Assembly (NCBI GenBank): GCA_937927685.1 | Contig: CALBSC010000010.1 | Coordinates: 1-64,000, forward strand | Direction of reading: 5' to 3' | DNA from: an uncultured Burkholderiales bacterium | GTDB lineage: Bacteria > Pseudomonadota > Gammaproteobacteria > Burkholderiales > Burkholderiaceae_C | Length of the DNA stretch: 64,000 nt | In this document: positions 33,293-40,802 of the stretch, in pieces | Numbering within the stretch: the stretch's first letter is position 1 | How the letters are laid out: each line of letters begins with the position of its first letter | The notes under the pieces: generated by a model | Databases searched by the model: none | Told to the model about the DNA's origin: nothing | What the model saw: only the letters and a program-made list of their open reading frames with translations | Made by a program: the position numbers and the translations under genes

Positions 33293-34113
33293 TGGCCGTG
33301 ATGCGTCGAGTGTTGCCTCACGCTGTGCTGCTCCTGGGCGCCGGGTGGATGCTCATGCCCTTTGTATGGATGCTCTGCACCGCTTTCAAGGACCCGAGCG
33401 AGATTTTCGAAGCATCGCTGTGGCCCTGGCCGCGCACCTGGTATGGGTGGACGCATTTTCTCGAGGTGTTGAAAACAGCGCCCATGGCTCGCTACATGTT
33501 CAACGGGGCCGTTGTCTGTGGTGGCATTCTGATCGTACAACTGCTGGTGGCGATTCCGGCAGCCTACGCATTGGCGAAGCATCAGTTCCGGGGGCGGGAT
33601 ACATTGCTGTTGGGCATATTGGCCGCCTTGACGATTCCCATTCAGGTGACGGCCTTGCCGCTGTATCTGGGGCTGTCCGCCCTGGGCTGGCTCAACACCT
33701 ACCTGGCCCAGATGTTGCCCTTTTTCCTGTCGATGTTCGCCATCTTTTTGTTGCGACAGCATTTCAAGTCTTTCCCCGATGAAATCATCCAGGCCGCCCG
33801 ACTGGACGGAATGACGGAGTGGGAAATTGTCTGGCGTGTTGTGACGCCGTCCGCAACGCCAGCCATTGCCGCGTTCTCGATTTTTTCGCTGGTGGCGCAC
33901 TGGAACGATTTGTACTGGCCCATGATCGTCATCTCCAGCACAGAGCTGGCGCCTCCGCCGCTGGGCATGCTGCTGTTTGCCACGGCGGAGTCGGGGGCCA
34001 ACTATGGTGCCCTGATGGCTGGCGCCACCTTGATCACTGCGCCCATGGTGCTGGCCTTTTTGCTGGCCCGACGCCGCTTCATCCAGGGCATCACGATGAC
34101 CGGATTTCGTTGA
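33289..34113 (+). CDS. ugpE: Glycerol-3-phosphate-type ABC transporter permease
   Basis: A 274-residue six-helix permease, the UgpE/MalG type, with EAA-loop residues EIIQAARLDGMTEWEIVWRV; only the first part EIIQAARLDGM is diagnostic. The start is ATG 33289 overlapping the ugpA stop by four bases, with another ATG directly after it. It ends 47 bp before ugpB. Confidence 0.88.
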   Translation: MMAVMRRVLPHAVLLLGAGWMLMPFVWMLCTAFKDPSEIFEASLWPWPRTWYGWTHFLEVLKTAPMARYMFNGAVVCGGILIVQLLVAIPAAYALAKHQFRGRDTLLLGILAALTIPIQVTALPLYLGLSALGWLNTYLAQMLPFFLSMFAIFLLRQHFKSFPDEIIQAARLDGMTEWEIVWRVVTPSATPAIAAFSIFSLVAHWNDLYWPMIVISSTELAPPPLGMLLFATAESGANYGALMAGATLITAPMVLAFLLARRRFIQGITMTGFR

Positions 34114-34160
34114 TACCCGTGTTTCCCCGTTTCTTTTCATTCACCCACTCAGGAGAGCCC

Positions 34161-35441
34161 ATGAAATTCATTCGCAAAACCCTGGCCGCACTTGGCCTGG
34201 CGGCGTGCGCCGTGTCGCCTGCCGTGGCGCAATCCAGCGTCACGCTCGATGTGCTGTATTGCTACCCCAGTTTCGCCCGCTTTCACGAACCCCTGGCTGC
34301 GGAGTTCATGAAGACGCATCCCAACATCAAGATTCAGTTCCGTGCACCGTCGGCCAGCTACGATGATGGGCACCAGGTGATTTTGCGCAGCGCGGTGACC
34401 AACCAGTTGCCCGATGTGTACTACTCGGGCTTTCACCTCCTGGGTGAAATGGCCCGCACACTGGAAAAGCGCGGACAGATTGTGGATCTGTCGCCCTGGC
34501 TCAAGGGGGAGGCAGGCAACTTCGCCAGCACGCAGTTCGCGCCGCGCATGATGTCACTGTCGCAGGTGGACGGCAAGCAGTTCGGTCTGGCCTTCAACGC
34601 CTCGTCGCCCATCATGTACTTCAACGTTGATCTGGTGCGCCGTGCCGGCGGAGACCCGAAAAACATGCCCAATACCTGGGACGGTCTGATCCAGCTCGCG
34701 GGCAAGATCAAGGCGCTGGGTGGCGACGTCAACGGGATGTCCTATGACGTCAACGCCTGGCCCGATGACTGGCTGTTTCAAGGCATGATCTACCAGCAGG
34801 GCGGAAAACTGGTTGAGCCTGGCACCAAGAAGGTGGGCTTCAACAACGCGGTGGGCCTGCAAGCCCTGAAAACAATGCGCCGTTTTGTGACCGATGGCGG
34901 CATGCAACTGGTGGACTGGGATCAATCGCGACAGCAGTTCGGCGCGGGCAAGACAGGCATTTTGTTTTCCACCCCGGCGCATCTTAAAATTGTGACCGAT
35001 ATGGTGGGTACCAAGTTCGATTGGTCCACGGCCCGCTTTCCTCTGGACAACAAAACCACGGGCGGCGTCCCGACGGGTGGCAATGCGGTGGTGATGATGG
35101 CCAAGGACCCCGCCAAACAGAAGGCTGCGTGGGAGTTCATCAAGTTTGTCACCAGTCCCGAAGCCCAAAAAGTGGTGGTGGAAATGACCGGGTATCTGCC
35201 GACCAATCAACTGGCAATGGGTGCCGATTACCTGGGGCCTTTTTATGACAAAAACCCCAACTTCCGCACCGCGACCACGCAGATTGACAAGTCGTTGCCG
35301 TGGGGTGGCTACCCCGGCGGGCAATCCGTGCGTATCTGGCGCGCCCAACGCGATGTGGTGGCCAGCGTGATGCGCGGCGACAAGACGCCCGAGGCCGCAT
35401 TGCCCGAGCTGGTGAAGGCCACCGAAGCCCTCATGGAGTGA
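34161..35441 (+). CDS. ugpB: Glycerol-3-phosphate-binding periplasmic protein
   Basis: A 426-residue family 1 solute receptor. The signal peptide is MKFIRKTLAALGLAACAVSP up to AVA. The mature protein contains LPDVYYSGFHLLGEMA, FGLAFNASSPIMYFN and GGYPGGQSVRIW, consistent with UgpB. The start is ATG 34161 with AGGAGAG ten bases before. A maltose-type receptor would look similar overall; the GpdQ-like enzyme downstream and the Pho-type promoter favour a glycerophosphate or glycerophosphodiester ligand. Confidence 0.85.
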   Translation: MKFIRKTLAALGLAACAVSPAVAQSSVTLDVLYCYPSFARFHEPLAAEFMKTHPNIKIQFRAPSASYDDGHQVILRSAVTNQLPDVYYSGFHLLGEMARTLEKRGQIVDLSPWLKGEAGNFASTQFAPRMMSLSQVDGKQFGLAFNASSPIMYFNVDLVRRAGGDPKNMPNTWDGLIQLAGKIKALGGDVNGMSYDVNAWPDDWLFQGMIYQQGGKLVEPGTKKVGFNNAVGLQALKTMRRFVTDGGMQLVDWDQSRQQFGAGKTGILFSTPAHLKIVTDMVGTKFDWSTARFPLDNKTTGGVPTGGNAVVMMAKDPAKQKAAWEFIKFVTSPEAQKVVVEMTGYLPTNQLAMGADYLGPFYDKNPNFRTATTQIDKSLPWGGYPGGQSVRIWRAQRDVVASVMRGDKTPEAALPELVKATEALME

Positions 35442-35472
35442 CGCCGCTGACTCATTGACCAGGAACCTCGAC

Positions 35473-36294
35473 ATGTTGATTGCCCAATTCAGTGACACCC
35501 ACATCAAGCCCGAAGGCCAACTGGCCTACTCGGTGGTCGATACGCATCAGATGCTCGAACAAGCGATCGGTCATTTGTTGCAATTGCCGCAACAACCGGA
35601 TGTGGTGGTCATCAGTGGTGATCTCGTGGACGCAGGTTCCGTGGTCGAGTACGAACGGCTGGCAGTCCTGCTGGAGCGTTTGCCCATGCCGGTGCTCATG
35701 GTCCCTGGCAACCACGATGATCGCGACCAGATGCGTCAGGTTTTTCGTGACCATCCGGGCATCGAGGCCACGGGATTTTGGCAGTTTGCCTTGCAGTACG
35801 ACCCGTGGCCGGTTCGCATCATTGGGGTCGATACTGTGATGGCTGGCACCAGCGGGGGGACGCTGTGCGCCGAGCGGTTATCCTGGCTGGATACTGTTCT
35901 GGCGCAGGCGCCCAATACGCCCACACTGGTGGTGATGCACCATCCGCCTTTCATCACCGGCATTGGCCACATGGATGACATCGGGTTGGAGCAGCGGCAG
36001 GCCTTTGCGCAAGTGATCGGGAAACACGCTCAGATCGAGCGCATTGTCTGCGGTCATTTGCACCGCCATATCCATGCCCTGGTGTCAGGTCGTTCTGTTC
36101 TCACGTCTCCCAGCACCGCGCACACCGTGCAACTTGACCTGGCCCGCGACGCAGCGGCTGAATTCAGGATGGAACCGGCGGGCTATTTGCTGCACTGGTG
36201 GAACGGTGAGCAACTGGTGACGCATCAGGCTCACGCGGTTGACAGCGCAGGGCCTTACCCGTTTTTTGATGAGTCCGGGCAACTCATCCTGTGA
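35473..36294 (+). CDS. gpdQ: GpdQ-like glycerophosphodiester phosphodiesterase
   Basis: A 273-residue class III metallophosphodiesterase. Binuclear-metal motifs occur in order: FSDTHIKPEG (6-15), VISGDLVD, PGNHDDRDQ, MHHPPF and CGHLHRHIH. The overall layout, including the AGTSGG segment, matches Enterobacter GpdQ, which hydrolyses glycerophosphodiesters and other phosphodiesters. It has no signal peptide, so it would act on substrates imported by Ugp, releasing glycerol-3-phosphate and an alcohol. That dovetails with PlcP-driven lipid turnover. The start ATG 35473 follows AGGAAC; an upstream in-frame start at 35455 is less likely. Confidence 0.88.
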   Translation: MLIAQFSDTHIKPEGQLAYSVVDTHQMLEQAIGHLLQLPQQPDVVVISGDLVDAGSVVEYERLAVLLERLPMPVLMVPGNHDDRDQMRQVFRDHPGIEATGFWQFALQYDPWPVRIIGVDTVMAGTSGGTLCAERLSWLDTVLAQAPNTPTLVVMHHPPFITGIGHMDDIGLEQRQAFAQVIGKHAQIERIVCGHLHRHIHALVSGRSVLTSPSTAHTVQLDLARDAAAEFRMEPAGYLLHWWNGEQLVTHQAHAVDSAGPYPFFDESGQLIL

Positions 36295-36298
36295 CGGC

Positions 36299-36982
36299 AT
36301 GAAGCGCTGCTGGGTTTTTCTTTTCTCATTGGCCTGCCATGGTGTCAGCATGGCAGCGCGCCCCTTTGTCACCGATGATGCCCGGCTGACCAACGAGGGG
36401 CAGTGCCAGCTCGAAAGCTGGACCCGGCGCTACAGCAACAGCACGGAGTCCTGGGCCTTGCCGGCGTGCAACCCCTTCGGTAATTTCGAACTCAGCCTGG
36501 GCACGGGTGTGGCGCATGACACGCAGGGCGTTCGCACCCAGGATTACATTGTTCAAGGCAAAACCCTGGTGCGAAAACTGTCCACGGACGACTGGGGCTG
36601 GGGCGTTGCGGTGGGCCACATCATGCACCCGGCGGTCAACCCGGGGCCCAACCTGATGGGCAACACCTATGCCTACATTCCCATCTCGCGCTCTTTCAGG
36701 CAAGACGACATCATCATGCACCTCAACGTGGGTTGGCTCAAGGACAAGGCCACGGGCCAAAACAAGACAACCTGGGGGATCGGCAGCGAATTGAAGCTCG
36801 GCTCGCGTCTGCTGGGCATTGCCGAGGCCTTTGGTGACAGCACGGCTTCGCCGTATTTCCAGACGGGCTTTCGCTTCGCGGTTCGGCCTGATCTGTTTCA
36901 GGTCGACATGACGATCGGCAAACAACACCACGGCACAGGCGAGAGCCGCTGGCTGTCGTTTGGCATTCGCTACACCCCCTGA
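36299..36982 (+). CDS. Exported protein, probable outer-membrane beta barrel, unknown function
   Basis: A 227-residue protein with a signal peptide (residues 1-19, ending SMAA). The mature N-terminus RPFVTDDARLTNEGQCQLESW is a motif seen at the start of uncharacterised beta-barrel proteins. The rest alternates short strands (NFELSLGTGVAH, WGWGVAVGHIM, IIMHLNVGWL) and ends with WLSFGIRYTP, a typical outer-membrane terminal strand though ending in Pro. It is four bases after the gpdQ stop, so likely the last gene of the ugp operon. It might help phosphoesters cross the outer membrane, which is inference. Confidence 0.6.
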   Translation: MKRCWVFLFSLACHGVSMAARPFVTDDARLTNEGQCQLESWTRRYSNSTESWALPACNPFGNFELSLGTGVAHDTQGVRTQDYIVQGKTLVRKLSTDDWGWGVAVGHIMHPAVNPGPNLMGNTYAYIPISRSFRQDDIIMHLNVGWLKDKATGQNKTTWGIGSELKLGSRLLGIAEAFGDSTASPYFQTGFRFAVRPDLFQVDMTIGKQHHGTGESRWLSFGIRYTP

Positions 36983-37042
36983 GGGGCAATTCAGGTCGGA
37001 CAGCCATCGCTGCCACGACCCGCTGCTTGCTGCAGCTGCTTC

Positions 37043-37885
37043 TCAGGCGCCCTTCAGGAAATGTCGACGATAGCGGCTCGGCAAATCCTGCAGACGCATC
37101 ATCATTGGCAGGTCTGCCGTGTTGAAGTCGGGATCCCAGGCGGGCGCACCCAACACCTTGGCACCCAGTCGCAAGTAGCCCTTGATGAGGGCAGGGGGCT
37201 CCGCCACCACATCCTCCAGGGGCATGTCGACCGGCAAGGGCAGGCGAGGACGCACTTGCCACTCGATACCGGCCAGGTGCGTTTGACGCAACTGATGCCA
37301 GATGCTGGCGGCGGTTTGCGGACTGGCCACCCCATGCACCATCATTGGCACACTGGCACAGCCGATCATGATGTCCAGGGAGTTCTGGTGCATGAAGTCG
37401 GCCAGGGCTCCCCATAAGGCCAGAATGACGCTGCCTTGACGGTGCTCGGGGTGCACGCAGCTGCGGCCCAACTCCACCATGCGCTCGCGGATGCTGCGCA
37501 GACGGGTCAGGTCGAACTCGGTATCGGTGTAGGTGGAGCCCAGGCGGCGGGCCTGGGTGGGTGTCAGCAGCCGGTAGGTGCCAATCACCGCGCCACTGGA
37601 TTCGTCCTTGACCAGCAAATGCTCGCAGTAGTCGTCAAACAGGTCAATGTCATGGCCTTCAACGATCACGGGCAACTTGGCGCCCATCTCGTGGACAAAA
37701 ACGTCGTGTCTCAGTTTCTGTGCAGCGCGGACTTCGTCAAGATGTCGGGCCCACTGGACCGTGATGCCGCCACGGGGAGCAACGCCTTGATTCGACGGCT
37801 CAGCAACAGGGCCTGGTTGATGAAGTGACCCCCGAGGCAGAGAAATCAGGGAAAGATCCAGGGTGGGGGTCGGAATTTCTTTCAT
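37043..37885 (-). CDS. olsB: Ornithine N-acyltransferase OlsB-like
   Basis: A 280-residue GNAT-fold acyltransferase of the OlsB type, which transfers a 3-hydroxyacyl group from ACP to ornithine, the first step of ornithine lipid synthesis. Recognisable segments are AAQKLRHDVFVHEMGAK, FDDYCEHLLVKD, VIGTYRLLTPTQA, ELGRSCVHPEHRQGSVI and LPMMMRLQDLPSRYRRHFL. The start ATG follows GGAGCACTG. No olsA is adjacent, so the second acylation must be done by another plsC-type enzyme elsewhere. Ornithine lipids replace phospholipids under phosphate limitation in many bacteria, and a Pho-type promoter precedes the gene. Another amino-acid acceptor is the main alternative. Confidence 0.85.
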   Translation of the reverse strand: MKEIPTPTLDLSLISLPRGSLHQPGPVAEPSNQGVAPRGGITVQWARHLDEVRAAQKLRHDVFVHEMGAKLPVIVEGHDIDLFDDYCEHLLVKDESSGAVIGTYRLLTPTQARRLGSTYTDTEFDLTRLRSIRERMVELGRSCVHPEHRQGSVILALWGALADFMHQNSLDIMIGCASVPMMVHGVASPQTAASIWHQLRQTHLAGIEWQVRPRLPLPVDMPLEDVVAEPPALIKGYLRLGAKVLGAPAWDPDFNTADLPMMMRLQDLPSRYRRHFLKGA

Positions 37886-37914
37886 CAGTGCTCCAGAGGT
37901 TGGGTACCCCTGAA

Positions 37915-37948
37915 GTCTGAGAGGATTGCATGAAAACGTAATGACGAA
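37915..37948 (-). promoter_or_regulatory. Pho box and -10 for olsB
   Basis: Minus strand: TCGTCAT (37948-37942), 4 bp, TTTTCAT (37937-37931), 10 bp, CAGACT (37920-37915). The -10 is only moderate. Confidence 0.5.
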
Positions 37949-38020
37949 TTCAAGTCGAAATGATGACGGCGATGCGCGCCGTGGCTGACCACACCCGCAA
38001 GTGGCGGGCGTCCCTTCGGT

Positions 38021-38299
38021 TTACTTGCTGGCGCCGGCCTTGGATGCCTCTGCCACCAACTGGTGGTAGTGCACGGACAGATCAAACAACTTGGCTTTGC
38101 CTTCGTAGTAGCGGTCGAGGCGCCACTCTTGAAGCAGGCTGATGGCCATGTCGAACTCCTTGAGCTCGAGGTTGTACAAGTCGGAAATGGAAAAGTCCGT
38201 CTCGTTTTCCAGCGACAGGATCAATTTGGACAGTATTTGCGCAGCCTGGCTCTGCGGCTGGTTCAGTATGAGGCGACGAGCTTTTTTGATGACACGCAT
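38021..38299 (-). CDS. Small conserved-looking helical protein of unknown function
   Basis: A 92-residue protein with no signal peptide or membrane segment. The first 13 residues are basic (RVIKKARRLIL), followed by predicted helices containing SQAAQILSKLILSLEN, LYNLELKEFDMAISLLQEWRL and YYEGKAKLFDLSVHYHQLV. I do not recognise the family. It has the best -10 of all Pho-type promoters in the window (GATAAT) and sits between olsB and ppk2, so a phosphate-stress role is likely from context. Its size and charge suit a small regulatory or structural protein, but nothing more can be said. Confidence 0.68.
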   Translation of the reverse strand: MRVIKKARRLILNQPQSQAAQILSKLILSLENETDFSISDLYNLELKEFDMAISLLQEWRLDRYYEGKAKLFDLSVHYHQLVAEASKAGASK

Positions 38300-38348
38300 G
38301 GCTAGGGTCCAATCACGTAGATACTGGTCATAACCAGTCGGGAAGGCG

Positions 38349-38382
38349 ATTATCTTTGATTAAAGGACAGCAATCGTGACAG
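38349..38382 (-). promoter_or_regulatory. Pho box and -10 for the 92-residue protein gene
   Basis: Minus strand: CTGTCAC (38382-38376), GATT, GCTGTCC (38371-38365), 10 bp, GATAAT (38354-38349). The second CTGTC is shifted by one base from ideal 11-bp phasing, but the -10 matches consensus at five of six positions. Confidence 0.6.
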
Positions 38383-38403
38383 TTTTATTTCAAAAAGGCG
38401 GTT

Positions 38404-39315
38404 TCAGTACTTCTCGGGGATGATCATGCTCGCTGGCACCGGATTGCGGATGTATTCCGGATTGCGAACCCGGGCGGGTAGCAACACATCCGGATGTTCG
38501 ACTTCATGGTAGGGGACCAGTGACAGCAGGTGGTCGATACAGTTGAGGCGTGCCCGTTTTTTGTCAACGGCCTGGACAATCCACCAGGGGGCCTCGGGGA
38601 TGTGGGTGCGCTCAATCATCGATTCCTTGGCGCGCGTGTAATCCTCCCAGCGGCGACGGCTCTCCAGGTCCATGGGGCTGAGTTTCCACTGCTTGAGCGG
38701 GTCGTGAATGCGCGCAAGAAACCGGGCATGCTGCTCATCGTCGGTGATGGAAAACCAGTACTTCACCAACTGGATGCCGCTGCGCACCAGCATTTTTTCA
38801 AACTCGGGGACCGAGCGGAAGAATTCTTCGTACTCGTCGTCCGAGCAAAACCCCATGACACGCTCCACGCCGGCGCGGTTGTACCAGCTGCGATCGAACA
38901 ACACGATTTCGCCAGCAGCGGGCAGGTGGGCCACATAGCGCTGGAAATACCACTGTGTCTTTTCGCGGTCGTTCGGTGCGGGGAGGGCGGCGACACGGCA
39001 GATGCGGGGATTCAGTCGCTGCGTGATGCGCTTGATGACGCCGCCCTTGCCAGCAGCATCACGCCCTTCAAACAGCACCACCACGCGGTGCTTGTGGGCC
39101 ACGACCCAGTCCTGCAGTTTCACCAATTCACTTTGCAGGCGCAGCAGCTCACGGAAATAGGTGAGCCGCTCCGAGCGATGCTCCTGACGCATCAGCAGAG
39201 CGGCGACATCATCCCGGTCTTCGAGTTCAGTTTCGATTTCCTCGTCCAGGCTGTCGAGCAAATCCATGCGCAGCTTTTCCATCTGCACGTCGTCGATTTC
39301 AATTTTGGTGGTCAT
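38404..39315 (-). CDS. ppk2: Polyphosphate kinase 2 (PPK2 family)
   Basis: A 303-residue PPK2-family kinase, which phosphorylates nucleoside diphosphates (or monophosphates, by class) with polyphosphate. Walker A is GRDAAGKGG (84-92) and Walker B LFDRSWYNRAGVE (139-151). The lid region WEDYTRAKESMIERTHIPEAPW and a C-terminal extension resemble class I enzymes that convert ADP or GDP to the triphosphate. It is 29 bases downstream of sixA in the same direction, so probably one transcript. With PPK1 and Ppx, the window encodes synthesis, hydrolysis and nucleotide-coupled use of polyphosphate. Confidence 0.92.
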   Translation of the reverse strand: MTTKIEIDDVQMEKLRMDLLDSLDEEIETELEDRDDVAALLMRQEHRSERLTYFRELLRLQSELVKLQDWVVAHKHRVVVLFEGRDAAGKGGVIKRITQRLNPRICRVAALPAPNDREKTQWYFQRYVAHLPAAGEIVLFDRSWYNRAGVERVMGFCSDDEYEEFFRSVPEFEKMLVRSGIQLVKYWFSITDDEQHARFLARIHDPLKQWKLSPMDLESRRRWEDYTRAKESMIERTHIPEAPWWIVQAVDKKRARLNCIDHLLSLVPYHEVEHPDVLLPARVRNPEYIRNPVPASMIIPEKY

Positions 39316-39344
39316 GGTATTTCTTCCTCAGTCGGGTGAGGGGG

Positions 39345-39806
39345 TTAAAGCATGTCGGGATTCTGGACAGACATCAGCACAGTCCGTGGTTCACTGTCGC
39401 GCACACGTGTGCGGAACCACCAGACCGCTCCCTTTCGCATGGACACTTCCTCATCAGCAAGGTTGAGCAGCTTGGCCGCTGTGCGGCCCAGGTAGGGTTG
39501 ATGGCCCACCACCAGGACAGCGTGTTTTCCGTGCGGCCACTGAACCAGCTCCAGCAGGTGGTCGTGGTTGCACTGGGGTGAGAGTTCATCGCGGAGCTTG
39601 TATTTGCGGCCCAATGCCGTCAGGGTTTGTTGTGCACGCACGGCAGGGCTGCACACGATGCGGGTGCCTTCAGGCAGTTGTTTGTCGAGCCATCGGGCCA
39701 TGCGCTGGGCCTGACGCTCGCCTCGGGGCGTCAGCGGCCGCTCCATGTCGGCTTCACCTTCATGCAGTTCGTTGGCTTCAGCGTGGCGCCAAAGAATCAA
39801 ATCCAT
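39345..39806 (-). CDS. sixA: SixA-type histidine phosphatase
   Basis: A 153-residue histidine-phosphatase-superfamily protein. The catalytic His is in LWRHAEAN near the N-terminus, with the second His in VLVVGHQPYLG; the short length matches SixA. SixA removes phosphate from phosphohistidine proteins such as NPr of the nitrogen PTS in E. coli. The start is ATG 39806; an upstream in-frame start at 39854 lies nearly at the promoter and is rejected. It is co-directional with ppk2. Phosphatase action on other substrates is possible. Confidence 0.85.
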   Translation of the reverse strand: MDLILWRHAEANELHEGEADMERPLTPRGERQAQRMARWLDKQLPEGTRIVCSPAVRAQQTLTALGRKYKLRDELSPQCNHDHLLELVQWPHGKHAVLVVGHQPYLGRTAAKLLNLADEEVSMRKGAVWWFRTRVRDSEPRTVLMSVQNPDML

Positions 39807-39839
39807 GACGGAGAGTCCCTGATTGGAAAATTCAGGATG

Positions 39840-39873
39840 ATTGTTGCGAGGCAATATGACAGTTTTGTGTAAC
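39840..39873 (-). promoter_or_regulatory. Pho-like box and -10 for sixA-ppk2
   Basis: Minus strand: GTTACAC (39873-39867), AAAA, CTGTCAT (39862-39856), 10 bp, AACAAT (39845-39840). One half-site is perfect and the other is poor; spacing is exact. Confidence 0.5.
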
Positions 39874-39915
39874 GCTGACCCGGTTTCCGTTCGCGCCCTG
39901 TAGGAGCGGGCTTGA

Positions 39916-39949
39916 TCGTCACGATTCGGTCACATATTTCTACAATAAT
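39916..39949 (+). promoter_or_regulatory. Pho-like box and -10 for the ars operon
   Basis: TCGTCAC (39916-39922), GATT, CGGTCAC (39927-39933), 10 bp, AATAAT (39944-39949). The -10 ends only six bases before the arsR ATG, so the transcript would start at or next to the start codon. The AT-rich stretch 39934-39949 may also include the ArsR operator. Confidence 0.5.
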
Positions 39950-39955
39950 GGAAGC

Positions 39956-40282
39956 ATGGAACTCAAAGATGTCGTCAAAGCCTTGGCCGCATTGGCTCAA
40001 CCCAATCGTCTGCAGGTGTTCCGCTCCCTCGTGGTGGCAGGCAAGGCCGGGGCGACGCCCGGTCAACTGGGCGAATCCCTGGGTCTGCCCAATGCCACGC
40101 TCTCGTTTCACCTCAAGGAACTGATGGTCGCCGGCCTGATCAGTCAGGAGCGCAACGGGCGGCATTTGATTTATCGGGTGGAGTTCGACCAAATGAACCA
40201 GGTGCTTGCTTACCTCACAGAGAATTGTTGCGAGGGTGTGGAGGCCTGTCTCGATACCTCGACAAGCTTGTGTCACTGCTGA
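39956..40282 (+). CDS. arsR: ArsR-type arsenite-responsive repressor
   Basis: A 108-residue winged-helix repressor (recognition helix NATLSFHLKELMVAGLI). The C-terminal cysteines C91, C92 and C98 have the CC-x5-C spacing of the Acidithiobacillus-type arsenite site, and there are two more at C106 and C108. Arsenite binding would release DNA. The start ATG has no Shine-Dalgarno and lies next to the predicted transcription start, suggesting a leaderless message. The stop overlaps arsC (TGATG). Confidence 0.9.
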   Translation: MELKDVVKALAALAQPNRLQVFRSLVVAGKAGATPGQLGESLGLPNATLSFHLKELMVAGLISQERNGRHLIYRVEFDQMNQVLAYLTENCCEGVEACLDTSTSLCHC

Positions 40283-40800
40283 TGACACCTCCCACCATGA
40301 CCATGCCTCAACCCCTGAACGTACTCTTCCTGTGCACGCACAACTCGGCGCGCAGCATCCTGGCTGAGGCCCTGTTGAACCACCTGGGTCAAGGCCGCTT
40401 CAAGGCCTATTCCGCGGGCAGCAGTCCGCGTGACAACCAACAACCCCATCCCCTGGCCCTTGAAACGCTGGCGAAGGCAGGCGTCTCCACGCAAGGGCTT
40501 TACAGCAAAAGCTGGGACGAGTTTGGCAAACCGGACGCCCCGCACATGCACCTGGTGATCACCGTGTGCGATAACGCCGCGGGTGAGGTGTGTCCCTACT
40601 GGCCCGGACAACCCGCCACGGCCCACTGGGGATACGAGGACCCGTCAGCAGGCGATGGCGGCGAGGAGGTCAAGCGTAAAGCCTTTGCGCAGACCTTGCA
40701 TCTCATTGGCCAGCGGTTGCAAATTTTTGTGAACTTGCCTCCCGACAGCCTGAGCAAGCTCAAGATTGAGCGCACCGCCCGCGATTTGGCCCAGCATTGA
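40282..40800 (+). CDS. arsC: Arsenate reductase, low-molecular-weight phosphatase type
   Basis: A 172-residue enzyme that reduces arsenate to arsenite using thiol exchange. The active-site loop is CTHNSARS near residue 16, followed by YSAGSSPRDNQQPHPLALETL, MHLVITVCDNAAGEVCPYWPG and HWGYEDPSA. ATG 40282 is coupled to arsR; ATGs at 40297 and 40303 are alternatives. Additional Cys residues could act in the relay to thioredoxin or glutathione. Confidence 0.9.
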   Translation: MTPPTMTMPQPLNVLFLCTHNSARSILAEALLNHLGQGRFKAYSAGSSPRDNQQPHPLALETLAKAGVSTQGLYSKSWDEFGKPDAPHMHLVITVCDNAAGEVCPYWPGQPATAHWGYEDPSAGDGGEEVKRKAFAQTLHLIGQRLQIFVNLPPDSLSKLKIERTARDLAQH

Positions 40801-40802
40801 CC

